A DNA stretch of 64,000 bases from Streptomyces sp. XM4193 (GCF_023072595.1 NZ_JALLGK010000003.1:186001-250000), one strand, 5' to 3'; counted from the stretch's first letter, positions 17,530 to 26,711 are shown. A program made the numbers and translations. Notes: generated by a model not told the origin, from the sequence alone.

Positions 17530-19977
17530 GTGGTGGACCAGCTGACGCAGCACGACCCGCGGCGTATCGGGCCCTTTGAGGTGCTCGGACGCCTGGGTGC
17601 CGGCGGTATGGGTCTGGTCTACCTCGCCAGGTCCGCCTCGGGGCGCCGGGTCGCGATCAAGACCGTCAGGACCGAGCTCGCCGAGGACCAGCTCTTCCGG
17701 GTGCGTTTCACCAGGGAGGTCGAGGCGGCGCGCGCGGTCAGCGGCTTCTACACCGCCGCCGTGGTGGACGCCGACCCCAGAGCCGCGGTGCCGTGGCTGG
17801 CGACGGCGTACGTGCCCGCCCCCTCGCTGGAGGAGATCATCCACGAGTGCGGGCCGATGCCGGCCCAGGCCGTGCGGTGGCTGGCCGCCGGCATCGCCGA
17901 GGCGCTGCACTCCATCCACGGCGCCGGGCTGGTGCACCGCGACCTCAAGCCGTCCAACGTGCTGGTGGTCGAGGACGGCCCGCGGGTCATCGACTTCGGC
18001 ATCGCCTCCGGCGTCTCCAACACCCGGCTGACCATGACCAACGTCGCCGTCGGCACGCCCGCGTACATGTCGCCGGAGCAGGCGCGGGACTCCCGCAGCG
18101 TGACCGGCGCCAGCGACGTCTTCTCGCTCGGCTCGACGCTGGTCTTCGCCGCCACCGGCCACGCTCCGTACCACGGCGCCAATCCGGTCGAGACGGTCTT
18201 CATGCTGCTGCGGGAGCGGCCCGATCTGGACGGGCTGCCCGACGAGCTGCTGCCACTCATCGAGAGCTGCATGGCGCCCGAGGTGGAGATGCGGCCGAGC
18301 CCGGCCGATCTCCAGTCACAGCTCGCTCCGCACCTCTTCTCCTCCGGCGGCGACGACAGCGGCACCGCCTCGGCGTGGCTGCCCGCCGGGGCGGTGGAGC
18401 TGATCGAGCGCAAGCGGGGCGGTCGCGGGCGGATACCGCGCGGCCCGGTGCAGCGGCCGGCCGAGCCCGAGCCGCAGAGCCCGCCGCAGGCACCGCGCAC
18501 TCCGCCAAGACCCCCGCAGGCACCGCCCGTTGACGCTCCGATCGCCTCGGGCGGGCCTGCGCCGTACGCCGGCGGGCCGGCCGCCGCGCCGCCGCTGCCG
18601 CCGGGGGACGACCGGGTGCAGCTGCCCGGCGCCCCGGTGCCGATCGGTCCCGGCCCGCGCCGGGCCGAGGGCCGTCCGGCGCAGCCCGTGGTGTCGAGCT
18701 GGCTCAGAGCTCCGGAGTCGGGGGCACTGGCCGGTTCCACCAGCGGCCCGGTCCAGCCGCCGCAGGTGCAGGCCGCGCCGCAGCAGCCCGTCGGCGCGCC
18801 CGCCACCCAGCCGGCCCCGGTTCCGGGCGACCCGGTGGGCGGCGCCGGGGCGCCCGCGCGCTGGCGGCCCTGGCGGTTCCGGATGTCCAACGACCTCTGG
18901 GGCACGCCGGTCGTGGTGGAGGACCTGCTGTACGTCACCTCCTTCGAGGTGCACGCGCTGGACGTCGCCACCGGCAAGCGGCGGTTCAAGACCAACGAGG
19001 TCGCCTGGTCCATGGCGGTCTCCGGCGGCCGGGTGCACGCCTCGGACGGCCCGAGCCTCTTCGCGCTCAACGCCAAGGACGGCAGCGAGCGCTGGAAGGT
19101 CGCCGTCGACGGCTGGGTGTACTCCCTCCACGTCGACATGGGCACCGTCCTGACCGGTACGCGGGGCGGCGGCGTCCAGGCGTGGGAGTCGGCGACCGGC
19201 GAGCTGCTGTGGACGATCGCGGGCGCCCAGACGGACTTCGAGACGCCCGACGCCGGTCCGCTGGTGCGCGGCGGCGTCGCCTACGTCTGCGCCGACGGCC
19301 AGCTGTACGCGCTGGAGGCCCGTACAGGCGCCGAGCGCTGGCGCTACCCGGTCGGCGACAGCTCGGCCACCGGCGGCGCCCCGGTCCGGCTGGTGCCGGC
19401 CGAGGACGGCACCGTCTATGTCTGCGCCGGCTCGCGAGTGCTCTGCCTGGACGGAGCCTCGGGCGCCGAGCGGTGGAGGTTCGACGCGCCCGCGGCGTTC
19501 CTCAGCCCTCCGGAGCTGGCGCCCGGCGCCGCGGTGTCCGGCGGCGGCGTCTATGTCGTGGACTACCTCGGCACGGTGTACGCCCTCGACCCCGTCAACG
19601 GCCACGACCGCTGGCGGGTGCCCACCGAGGCGCGCTCCTCCACGGAGCCTGTGGTGGTCGCGGACGGCCTGGTGCACGTCGCCAGCGGGAACGCGCTCTA
19701 CACCATCGACGCCGTGCCCGGCTCGGCCCGCTACCGCTTCAGCGCGGGCAGCGAGATCGTCGGCCGGCCGGTGGCGACACAGGGCCGGGTGCACTTCGGA
19801 TCGGGCGACAACTGCCTCTACACGCTCGACGCGGTGGCCGGCACCCTGCGCTGGAAGCTGGAGACCGGCGGCGAGATCACCGGCACCCCGCTCGTGGCCG
19901 GGGGAGTGCTGTACGCGTGCAGCAGGGACCGCTGCGTGTACGCGCTGGACGCCGCCAAGGGCACCGGCCAGAGCTGA
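17530..19977 (+). CDS. afsK: AfsK serine/threonine protein kinase with PQQ-type beta-propeller
   Basis: 815 residues. Kinase domain ~14-270: Gly-rich loop GAGGMG (23-28), catalytic lysine K44 (VAIK), HRDLKPSN with D138, DFG at 155-157, and the activation-loop sequence RLTMTN with T168. T168 is the residue known to be autophosphorylated in S. coelicolor AfsK. A Pro/Ala-rich linker (~290-450) leads to PQQ/quinoprotein-like repeats (GTPVVVEDLLYVTSFEVHAL; GGVAYVCADGQLYALEARTG and others) to the end. AfsK phosphorylates AfsR and so activates afsS and antibiotic production; it also acts on polar growth. GTG 17530 or 17533 is the start, after GGAGGTGGAAGGA. The gene lies ~5.7 kb from afsR. Confidence 0.93.
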   Translation: MVDQLTQHDPRRIGPFEVLGRLGAGGMGLVYLARSASGRRVAIKTVRTELAEDQLFRVRFTREVEAARAVSGFYTAAVVDADPRAAVPWLATAYVPAPSLEEIIHECGPMPAQAVRWLAAGIAEALHSIHGAGLVHRDLKPSNVLVVEDGPRVIDFGIASGVSNTRLTMTNVAVGTPAYMSPEQARDSRSVTGASDVFSLGSTLVFAATGHAPYHGANPVETVFMLLRERPDLDGLPDELLPLIESCMAPEVEMRPSPADLQSQLAPHLFSSGGDDSGTASAWLPAGAVELIERKRGGRGRIPRGPVQRPAEPEPQSPPQAPRTPPRPPQAPPVDAPIASGGPAPYAGGPAAAPPLPPGDDRVQLPGAPVPIGPGPRRAEGRPAQPVVSSWLRAPESGALAGSTSGPVQPPQVQAAPQQPVGAPATQPAPVPGDPVGGAGAPARWRPWRFRMSNDLWGTPVVVEDLLYVTSFEVHALDVATGKRRFKTNEVAWSMAVSGGRVHASDGPSLFALNAKDGSERWKVAVDGWVYSLHVDMGTVLTGTRGGGVQAWESATGELLWTIAGAQTDFETPDAGPLVRGGVAYVCADGQLYALEARTGAERWRYPVGDSSATGGAPVRLVPAEDGTVYVCAGSRVLCLDGASGAERWRFDAPAAFLSPPELAPGAAVSGGGVYVVDYLGTVYALDPVNGHDRWRVPTEARSSTEPVVVADGLVHVASGNALYTIDAVPGSARYRFSAGSEIVGRPVATQGRVHFGSGDNCLYTLDAVAGTLRWKLETGGEITGTPLVAGGVLYACSRDRCVYALDAAKGTGQS

Positions 19978-20000
19978 CGGTTCGACAGCGTGACGGCCGT

Positions 20001-20027
20001 TCCCCGGCCCGGCGGGTGAGCCGGGGA
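20001..20027 (+). terminator. Hairpin after afsK
   Basis: A perfect 8-bp GC stem (TCCCCGGC / GCCGGGGA) with an 11-nt loop lies ~23 bp after the afsK stop. It has no U-run, consistent with an actinomycete terminator. Confidence 0.55.
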
Positions 20028-20264
20028 GGGCCGGTCGCTGCCCGTCGGGTGTGGCCAAGTCCGGTCGGGCGACGGCGACTTGGGAATCCCTTTGCCATGT
20101 GTTGACCTGCGGGAATGCAGCTCTTTGCGGTTGCCCCGCAGTTGCCGGAACATCGGCCCAAGTCGCCGTGTTCGGCCGGAACCGGCCCGATCGGTGTCCG
20201 CGTCTCCAGCTCCGCAAGCAGCCGATTTTTGCTGTGGACGTGTCAATTTTCGCGGAGGATTTCC

Positions 20265-20738
20265 ATGAGGCGTAGTCAGCTCAAGCTGGCCGCGGTCGTC
20301 GGGCTGGTCGTACTCGTGCTGAGTGGTTTCACACCGGCCAAGCGGAGCGGCGGCGGTGGCGACGGCGGCGACGGAGGTGGCTGCGGCAAGGACGGCGGCA
20401 GCAGCAACAGCAGCAGCACCAGCAGCGGTACCGACGGCGGCAGCAGCACCACCTCGGTCGGCGGGACCGGTGGCTCCAAGCCCCGCCCGACCACGAGCAT
20501 CACGGAGTGCATCGGCCAGTCGGGCAACGCCGCGACCGTCCGGATCACCGCTCCCTCGGGCTTCTCCAGGAGCTACACGCTGAAGGTCACCTTCCTGAAC
20601 TCCACCGGTGACGTGGTCACCAGCGGCGAGCAGTACGTCAGCCTGGAAGGCAGCGAGACCCGGTCCGTGAAGGTGCCGGCCCGCGACACCACGATGCTGG
20701 ACCAGGTCACCGAATGCCGTCTGGACCCGGTGCGCTGA
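20265..20738 (+). CDS. Small exported protein with Gly/Ser-rich linker
   Basis: 157 residues. It starts at ATG 20265, five bases after a strong GGAGGA. Residues 1-26 form a signal sequence (RRSQLKLAAVVGLVVLVLSGF). Residues ~28-75 are a Gly/Ser/Thr/Asp-rich flexible linker containing a Cys. The C-terminal ~80 residues look like a small beta-sandwich (NAATVRITAPSGFSRSYTLKVTFLNSTGDVV), with two cysteines (ECIGQ, ECRLD) that could form a disulphide. I do not recognise a named family. It stands downstream of afsK on the same strand but behind a hairpin, so it is probably separately transcribed. Confidence 0.8.
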   Translation: MRRSQLKLAAVVGLVVLVLSGFTPAKRSGGGGDGGDGGGCGKDGGSSNSSSTSSGTDGGSSTTSVGGTGGSKPRPTTSITECIGQSGNAATVRITAPSGFSRSYTLKVTFLNSTGDVVTSGEQYVSLEGSETRSVKVPARDTTMLDQVTECRLDPVR

Positions 20739-20966
20739 GGAGGGGTCAACTTCCTTCTCGCGCAGCAGAGTCGGCGCCCGTACACAGATCGCGTGCGGGC
20801 GCCGTCCGGTTCTGCGGGGCCGGTCGCGGGGCCGGTCGCGGCACGGGAGGATGCCTCCGGGCGGTCGGGTGCGAGAGGGCGCTGCGCGCGGGCTCCCGGG
20901 AATTGTCAGTGGTGGTTCCTACGCTGGAACCAGTGTCGACGGTCCCGGAGTTGAGGAGCGAGAGCC

Positions 20967-21392
20967 ATGGCGTTGTCCCGCGAAGAGCGCGAGGAGTTTC
21001 TGGCCGAGGCGCAGGTCGGGTCGCTCGGTGTGGCGGCCGGTGCGGAGCGCGGGCCTCTGGTGGTGCCCATCTGGTACGCCTACGAGCCCGGCGGCGAGGT
21101 GTGGGTGGTCACCGAGGCGGACTCCAGAAAGGCCCGACTCATCGCGGACGCGGGCCGGTTCACCATGCTCGCGGAGCGTACGGCGCCGACGGTGCGCTAT
21201 GTGTCGGTGGAGGGCCCGGTGGTCGAGCAGCGTCCCGCCACGGACGAGGAGCACCGGCGGATGGTGCGGCGCTTCCTGCCGGGAGAGGCGGGCGAGCAGT
21301 ACCTGGCCATGACCGAGGAGATGTTCGGCGAGCTTCAGTACATCTCCATGAGGCCGCAGCGCTGGCTCTCCTCGGACATGGGGTCCTTCTGA
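20967..21392 (+). CDS. Pyridoxamine 5'-phosphate oxidase-fold (FDOR-like) protein
   Basis: 141 residues forming a split beta-barrel: LSREEREEFLAEAQVGSLGVA, GPLVVPIWYAYEPGGEVWVVTEADSRKARL, and VRYVSVEGPVVEQRP. These match the PPOX/F420- or FMN-binding superfamily, whose small actinobacterial members reduce or oxidise diverse cofactors and xenobiotics. No residue set tells FMN from F420 by eye. ATG 20967 has GAGGAG 8-9 nt upstream. Confidence 0.82.
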   Translation: MALSREEREEFLAEAQVGSLGVAAGAERGPLVVPIWYAYEPGGEVWVVTEADSRKARLIADAGRFTMLAERTAPTVRYVSVEGPVVEQRPATDEEHRRMVRRFLPGEAGEQYLAMTEEMFGELQYISMRPQRWLSSDMGSF

Positions 21393-21558
21393 CCGGGCCG
21401 CGCATCCGCCGCGGTGCGGTGTCCGCGGGCTGAAGGCTGCTGCCGCGCGGGCGAGTCGGGGCGTGCGGGCGAGTCGGCCGCGAGGCGGAGTGCGGGCCGC
21501 CGGGGGCCGAGCACGGGCCCGACCCCCGGCGGCGCGCACGAAGTCCGTGCGAGGAGCG

Positions 21559-21798
21559 TCAGCTGCCCTGGTAGTCCTGCACGACGACCAGGCTGCCCTG
21601 GTAGTCGCTACTGCCCTGGTAGTCGCCGGAGGAGCCCTGGTAGTCGTCGGAGCCACTGCCCTGGTAGTCGCCGCTGCCCTGGTAGTCGGCGGCGTCGACG
21701 GTCTCGGTGCGGTGCTCGGTCAGAACCGGGGCGGCGGTCAGGGTGAGGCTGCCCACGGCGAGGGTGCAGACGGCGAGAGCGCGTCGGTTTCGTGGCAC
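21559..21798 (-). CDS. Small exported protein with six DYQGS repeats
   Basis: 79 residues from GTG 21798, preceded by AAGGAGA at good spacing. Residues ~1-25 form a signal-like sequence (MPRNRRALAVCTLAVGSLTL). The rest is almost entirely the pentapeptide DYQGS, present six times with 1-6 residue spacers of G, S or D, and the protein ends exactly on the last copy. Unknown function. It may be a secreted low-complexity peptide, a processed repeat peptide or a surface-associated polymer. A DHQGS motif ends the neighbouring 49-residue protein (22031-22180), hinting at a common origin. Both lie downstream of afsR on the same strand, where afsS is expected. Confidence 0.75.
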   Translation of the reverse strand: MPRNRRALAVCTLAVGSLTLTAAPVLTEHRTETVDAADYQGSGDYQGSGSDDYQGSSGDYQGSSDYQGSLVVVQDYQGS

Positions 21799-22030
21799 GG
21801 ATCTTCTCCTTGGACGAGTGGGACGGGTCAGTGGTTACTACCCGGAAGCCGGCTCCGGTCGCCGCGTTCCGTCAACGATGGCCGGATCGCGACGACTTCG
21901 GGGCGTGATGTGCGGCAGCGGCCCCACGAACGGATGGGGCCGGTGGTGGTGGCGCCCCCTCCACGCCACCACCACCGGCCCTGGCCGGTCCGTCCGCTCC
22001 GGTGGGCCTGCCACCCGAGCGGACGTCTCG

Positions 22031-22180
22031 TCACCTCGCGGGCTCGCTCGAACCCTGGTGGTCGCCGGCGACGGAGACGTCGCCGTGTCCGGTGGAGGTG
22101 TTGGTCTTGTTTTCCTCGACCGCGTCGTCGGTCTTGGGCTGGGCCTTGTTCGTCTGGTTCTTCCTGGTGTCCCTGCTCAT
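22031..22180 (-). CDS. afsS: Candidate AfsS small regulatory protein
   Basis: 49 residues, too short for ordinary gene finding, but with a clear GAGGAG ribosome site six bases before ATG 22180. It is hydrophilic and Lys/Asn/Thr-rich, with no signal peptide and a C-terminal DHQGSSEPAR. In S. coelicolor the AfsR target afsS encodes a ~63-residue protein and lies between afsK and afsR; size, position and orientation fit here. An AfsR/PhoP-type direct repeat lies ~170 bp upstream. The assignment rests on synteny and the operator, not on sequence identity I could verify; the DYQGS protein at 21559 is the alternative candidate. Confidence 0.6.
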   Translation of the reverse strand: MSRDTRKNQTNKAQPKTDDAVEENKTNTSTGHGDVSVAGDHQGSSEPAR

Positions 22181-22350
22181 GACTTCTCTCCTCATGTGTT
22201 GTGCACGATGAGCCCCGGCGCGTCTCCCCGTGACTCCCCCGAGCGCTGGACTGGCCTTTCTGGCGGCTCACCGTATGAGGTGCGCCTCCCCCGTGGCTCG
22301 CCGCTCCCCCCGATGCGACGAACCAACGTGCCACAGCATGGCAATCGCCA

Positions 22351-22368
22351 ATAAACGTTTGATGAACG
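22351..22368 (-). promoter_or_regulatory. Candidate AfsR/PhoP operator upstream of afsS
   Basis: Read on the minus strand: CGTTCAT-CAAA-CGTTTAT, two heptamers repeated with an 11-bp period. This spacing is typical of SARP operators and of PHO boxes; in S. coelicolor AfsR and PhoP bind overlapping sites at the afsS promoter. A -10-like CATGCT follows ~10 bp downstream. It stands out as AT-rich in GC-rich surroundings. The remaining gap to afsR (22369-22734) shows no gene. Confidence 0.6.
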
Positions 22369-22734
22369 TGCCATCGCCCGCCGGGGCGGCGCCACAGCGG
22401 AGCAGGGTTCGATACGAGACCAGGACAGCCCTGAGACGTGTACGCACCCGTTCGCCGTTGTGCGGAACGGGAGTTGGGGCGAGTCGGGGCCGCGGGCGAG
22501 GACGGCTCCGGAGCGGACGCACCGTCAGCCGGGAGCGGGCGGCACCGGCCCCGTCGGCACCCCGCGTCGGCGCTGCCGGTCGCACGACGGCCTGCCCGGG
22601 CCGCCTGTCCGCCGTACGGCCGCCTCGCCGTTTCGCTCGCCTCGACGTACTGCGCGCCGCGCCGTACGCCTGCCTGCTCGGGGCCTGCTGGGCCGTGCCC
22701 ATGCGCCGCCCGCCCGCCCGCGGGGCGGGGCGGG

Positions 22735-25692
22735 TCAGCGGTGTGCGGTGGCGGCCAGGAGCTCCCGCACCTCGTGCCGCTCCGGGGAGTTCCGCGTCTC
22801 CAGGACCTGCTGGGCGTCGAGCCAGCAGGCCTGTGCCCTGCCGTGCTGGCCGAGTTCGGCCAGTGCCTTGCCGAGGACGATGAGGACGGTGCCGCGGCGC
22901 CATTCGCCGCCGATGGCGCGCAGGGTGATGGCGCGTTCGGCGTGGGTGGCGGCGGTGCCCGCGTCCCCGAGCGCGAGGTGCGCCTCGGCGAAGCGGAAGT
23001 GCGTCACACCCACCCAGCGGTCCTGGCGGCTGTCCTGGAAGACCTCCAGCGCGCGCTGGAGCTCCACGAGTGCTTCCTCGGGCCGGCCCGCCCTCGTCAG
23101 TGCGCAACCGAGTGTGTAACGGGCGTTGGCCAGTCGGAGGGTGAGGCCGATCCGCTGGTAGAAGGAGACGCCTTCCCGCGCGAGCCTGATCGCGCTCTCG
23201 TGCCGGCCCAGCGCCATGTGGATGCGCGAGAGGTTGCAGATGGCGCTCGCCTCGCTGGAGGTGTTCCGGTCGTCCCGGAACGCCTCGATGGCCTGGAGGA
23301 TGAACGGCTCGGCGCGCTCGTAGTCGCCGAGGTAGGTCGCGATGATGCCGCGCTCGTTCGGCAGGTAGGAGGTGGAGAGCGGGTCCTCCGCCGACAGCGC
23401 CAGCAGCATCGCGTGCGTGGCCTCCTCGTCGGCCTGCTCGAACCGGCCGGAGTCCGCGTGGCTGTGGGTCAGTGTGACGCGGGCCCGTGCGCCGACCAGC
23501 GCGTCCCCGGCGGCGTCGGCGGCGTCCCGTACGGCGGTGGCGGCCTGCTCGTAGCTCTGGGAGTGCACACCGGAGTCCGAGAGGTCGATCGTGGCGAAGA
23601 GCAGGTCGACGGCGGGGCGCAGCAGGGCGGGTGTGCAGGCGCTCTGCCGGACGCAGGCCAGCAGGCAACTCGCTTCGGTGAAGAGCCAGTCGAGGGCCTC
23701 CTCGCGGTGCTCGAAGTCCAGCCCCGGGTGGTTTGCCTCCAGCAGGTGCTGTGCGGCGCGCTCGGCGGGTCGGTCGAGTGCGAAGGCTCGTTTGCCGGTG
23801 GCGAGGTAGAAGTCCAGCAGACGGGCGTGGGCCAGATCGCCCTCGGAGACCGCGGCGGTTCCGTCCGCACCGGCGTCGGGCCGCTGCGAACCGTCCTGCT
23901 CCGTGCGACGGGCGCGGTCGCGCGCGAAGAGGCGGAGCAGGTCGTGGAAGCGGTAGCGGCCGGGTGCGGCCGACTCCAGGAGGCTGGTGTCGACCAGCGA
24001 CTCCAGCAGCTCCTCGGCCTCCTCCGGATCGCGGTCGAGCGCAGCGGCAGCCGCGTGCAGCGAGATGTCCGATCCGTCGGCCAGCCCCAACAGCCGGAAG
24101 GCCCGGGCCTGTTCGGTGTCGAGCTGGCCGTAGCCCAGCTCGAAGGTGGCGCGCACGGCCTGGTCGCCGGCCTGGAGCACGTCGAGCCTGCGCCGCTCGT
24201 CGGCGAGTTTGCTGGCCAGCACCGAGACGGTCCAGGTGCGGCGGGCGGCGAGCCGGGCGGCGGCGATGCGGATGGCGAGCGGGAGGAAGCCGCAGGCGGC
24301 CACGACGTCCATCGCGGACTCCCGCTCCGCGCGCACCCGTTCCTCGCCCACGATCTTGGTGAAGAGCGACATCGCCTCGTCGGGGCTCATCACATCCAGG
24401 TCGACCAGGTAGGCGCCCGCCAGGTCGACCATCCGGGTGCGGCTGGTGATCAGCGCCGCGCAGCCCTCGTTGCCCGGCAGCAGCTGGCGGATCTGCGCGG
24501 CGTCCCGGGCGTTGTCCAGGACGGTGAGCACCCGGCGGCCGGACAGCAGGCTCCGGTAGAGCGCCGCGCGCTCCTCCAGGCTCTCCGGGATCGCGCTGTC
24601 GGCGATGCCGAACGCCCGCAGGAAGGAGGCGAGCACCGCCCTCGGTTCGGTGGGGCTGGCGCTCGCACCCTGGAGGTCCGCGTACAACTGCCCGTCGGGG
24701 AACCGGTCCTTGGCGGCGTGGGCGACGTGGATGGCGAGGGTCGTCTTGCCGACTCCGCCGATGCCGGCGACCGCGGAGACGGCCATCACCGCACCGTCGG
24801 CGTTCGCCAACTCGTCGCGCAGCTCCTTGACGAAGGACGAGCGGCCGGTGAAGTCGGTGACACTGGCCGGGAGTTGGTGCGGCGTGACCCAGTCACCGGC
24901 GGAGCCGCGGGCGCCCGAGGACGCGAGGGCGAGGCCCTCGTCCGCGCGCAGGATGCGCTGGTGCAGCTCGGACAGCTCGGCGCACGGGTCGATGCCCAGC
25001 TCCTCGGCCAGCAGCGCCCGGGTGTCGTCGTAGACCGCGAGCGCCTCCGCCTGGCGGCCACTGCGGTAGAGCGCGAGCATCAGCAGTTCGCGCAGCCGCT
25101 CCCGCAGCGGATGCGCGGCGCTGACCGCGGTCAGCTCGGAGACCGCCTCGGCGTGGCAGCCGACCTGGAGGTCGAGGTCGAAGCGGTGCTCGAGCAGCGA
25201 GAGGCGCCACTCCGCGAGCCGCACCCGCTGGGTCTCGGCGTACGGGCCCGGCAGATGCGACAGCGGTTCGCCGTCCCACAGCGCGAGCGCCTCGACGTAG
25301 TGCTCCCTGGCCTTGCAGAGGTCGCCCTCCGCCGCGAACTTCTCGGCGAGCGAGGCGAGTCGGGATGCCTGGTCGAGGTCGAGCGAGACACGGGGAGCCG
25401 AGGTCTGGATGGCGTAACCGCCGGACTCGCTGAGCAGCGTCCGGCTCCCCAGCACCTTGCGCAGCCGGGAGGCGTACGTCCGCAGCGCCGCGAGCGCCTG
25501 CTGCGGCGGCTCCTCGCCCCAGATCGCGTCGACCAGCTCGGGGGCGGTGGCGGTGTGCCCGCCGCGCAGCAGGATCGCCGCGAGCAGGGCACGTTGCTGT
25601 GGTGAACCGGTGCTGAGCTGTGTGCCGTCCCGCCAGGCCCTGACGGGCCCAAGCACCGCGAAGCGCAGCCCCGTACCAGGGTCGGCGACCAT
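22735..25692 (-). CDS. afsR: AfsR global regulator (SARP-NB-ARC-TPR)
   Basis: 985 residues; S. coelicolor AfsR is ~993. Residues 1-~95 form the OmpR-like SARP DNA-binding domain (PQQRALLAAILLRGGHTATAPELVDAIWG), and ~100-255 the BTAD (YAETQRVRLAEWRLSLLEHR; ALAVYDDTRALLAEELGIDP). The NB-ARC ATPase begins ~280, with Walker A GIGGVGKTT (K316). The C-terminal ~330 residues are TPR-like (RYTLGCALTRAGRPEEALVELQRALEVF). AfsR is phosphorylated by AfsK and other kinases, binds the afsS promoter, hydrolyses ATP and activates antibiotic biosynthesis. ATG 25692 follows GGGAG at six bases. It is transcribed toward the candidate afsS and convergent with afsK. Confidence 0.93.
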   Translation of the reverse strand: MVADPGTGLRFAVLGPVRAWRDGTQLSTGSPQQRALLAAILLRGGHTATAPELVDAIWGEEPPQQALAALRTYASRLRKVLGSRTLLSESGGYAIQTSAPRVSLDLDQASRLASLAEKFAAEGDLCKAREHYVEALALWDGEPLSHLPGPYAETQRVRLAEWRLSLLEHRFDLDLQVGCHAEAVSELTAVSAAHPLRERLRELLMLALYRSGRQAEALAVYDDTRALLAEELGIDPCAELSELHQRILRADEGLALASSGARGSAGDWVTPHQLPASVTDFTGRSSFVKELRDELANADGAVMAVSAVAGIGGVGKTTLAIHVAHAAKDRFPDGQLYADLQGASASPTEPRAVLASFLRAFGIADSAIPESLEERAALYRSLLSGRRVLTVLDNARDAAQIRQLLPGNEGCAALITSRTRMVDLAGAYLVDLDVMSPDEAMSLFTKIVGEERVRAERESAMDVVAACGFLPLAIRIAAARLAARRTWTVSVLASKLADERRRLDVLQAGDQAVRATFELGYGQLDTEQARAFRLLGLADGSDISLHAAAAALDRDPEEAEELLESLVDTSLLESAAPGRYRFHDLLRLFARDRARRTEQDGSQRPDAGADGTAAVSEGDLAHARLLDFYLATGKRAFALDRPAERAAQHLLEANHPGLDFEHREEALDWLFTEASCLLACVRQSACTPALLRPAVDLLFATIDLSDSGVHSQSYEQAATAVRDAADAAGDALVGARARVTLTHSHADSGRFEQADEEATHAMLLALSAEDPLSTSYLPNERGIIATYLGDYERAEPFILQAIEAFRDDRNTSSEASAICNLSRIHMALGRHESAIRLAREGVSFYQRIGLTLRLANARYTLGCALTRAGRPEEALVELQRALEVFQDSRQDRWVGVTHFRFAEAHLALGDAGTAATHAERAITLRAIGGEWRRGTVLIVLGKALAELGQHGRAQACWLDAQQVLETRNSPERHEVRELLAATAHR

Positions 25693-26212
25693 GAGTGCTC
25701 CCTACTCTCACCTGAATCTCGGTGCCCGACCCATCAGTGTGCCTTCTCAACTCCCGTTGCGGCAGCCGCCCGTCGGCCTCCGAAAGCGTCGGCTTCGGCC
25801 AAGGGAGCGGAGCGACAGGGGTGTTGGTGACACTCTGCTGAAAAGGTCTGACGTTGAGTCAATTGCCTTTGCGCTGAACGCTGTTGGGGGCCCGGCGACC
25901 GTGTGCGGGTGCGAGCGGGTGCCCCGTCGTCGGACAGACGGACCTGTGGTGCCGAGGGTGCGCGCCCCGCCTGTGCGACGCGCTTCCGGGCCGCGGGGCG
26001 GTCCGGCTCGGCGTCGCCCCCGCGGCCGGACACCGAGCGGTTCGGAACCGGTTCGGTGGCTGTGGTCGCTGCGGGTCGTGCCGGTTGGTGCCGGGTCGTG
26101 GCGGTACGGACGACGGTGCCGCCGGTCGGTGTGCCGAACACGGTCGTACGGGCCCCACCGGCCGTGCGCCCGACGGTGCGGGCGCGGCTGTCGGGCCCCG
26201 GAACGGCGGGGT
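25693..26212. promoter_or_regulatory. afsR upstream region
   Basis: About 520 bp upstream of afsR and downstream of the DUF397 gene. On the minus strand a TTGACT box (+ strand 25857-25862) is a possible -35 for afsR, preceded by GTTCAG; the -10 is weak. The remaining ~300 bp are GC-rich with no convincing gene. Confidence 0.3.
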
Positions 26213-26446
26213 TCAGCGCTCCAGGTCGAACTCGCCGTCCCTGGCGCCCAGTACGAAGGCCTCCCACTCGGCGGCGGTGTAGCGAAGGACCGTGTCGGGA
26301 TCGGCCGAGTTCCTCATCGCCATGCCTCCGCCGGGGAGTTGGGCGATCTCCACGCGCTCCTCCTCGGGTGCTCCCGGAGCGTGCTGCCACTCCACACCGG
26401 AGATGTCGAGGGCGTACAGCTCGTCCTTCTCCTGCTGGGTACCCAT
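26213..26446 (-). CDS. DUF397-domain protein
   Basis: 77 residues from ATG 26446. The DUF397 core is visible: WQHAPGAPEEERVEIAQLPGGGMAMRNSADPDT, then LRYTAAEWEAFVLGARDGEFD at the C-terminus. In streptomycetes these small proteins (BldB/AbaA-orf class) are usually encoded beside an XRE-family regulator with which they act. None is adjacent here; the nearest XRE-like gene is at 61833. A longer in-frame start at 26527 exists but the upstream residues do not look like the family. Confidence 0.82.
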   Translation of the reverse strand: MGTQQEKDELYALDISGVEWQHAPGAPEEERVEIAQLPGGGMAMRNSADPDTVLRYTAAEWEAFVLGARDGEFDLER

Positions 26447-26711
26447 GGCGCCAAGTCCTCTCGTGCAAGCTCGCCGAGGTGCTGCGGTGCACCCCGTCCA
26501 GCTGATGACCCCCGTCAACTGCTGCAAACGGTCCGGCTGTCGAGCCTATCGTCGTGAGGGGCCCGGCTGTAGCGGGGGAGCGGAAAATCACTACGCCCAT
26601 CAGGTCCGCGCGAGTACCGTTCCCGTCCGTGAGCGGTAGCAGTTGCGTACGACACCTTCCCTTCCGGCGCTGCTCCACCGGCCGCGCGGGCTCCGTGCCG
26701 AGGGCCGGGCG

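Noticed and set aside
22438..25605. 1055-codon open frame on the + strand
   Set aside because: It is the exact antisense of afsR. High GC keeps opposite frames open; the translation is Gly/Arg/Val-rich with no domain.
17530..25692. Biosynthetic gene cluster around afsK/afsR
   Set aside because: These are pleiotropic regulators; no PKS, NRPS, terpene or RiPP-maturation enzymes are present nearby.
26447..26527. Longer N-terminus for the DUF397 protein
   Set aside because: The extra residues do not resemble the family and the internal ATG at 26446 fits the usual size.
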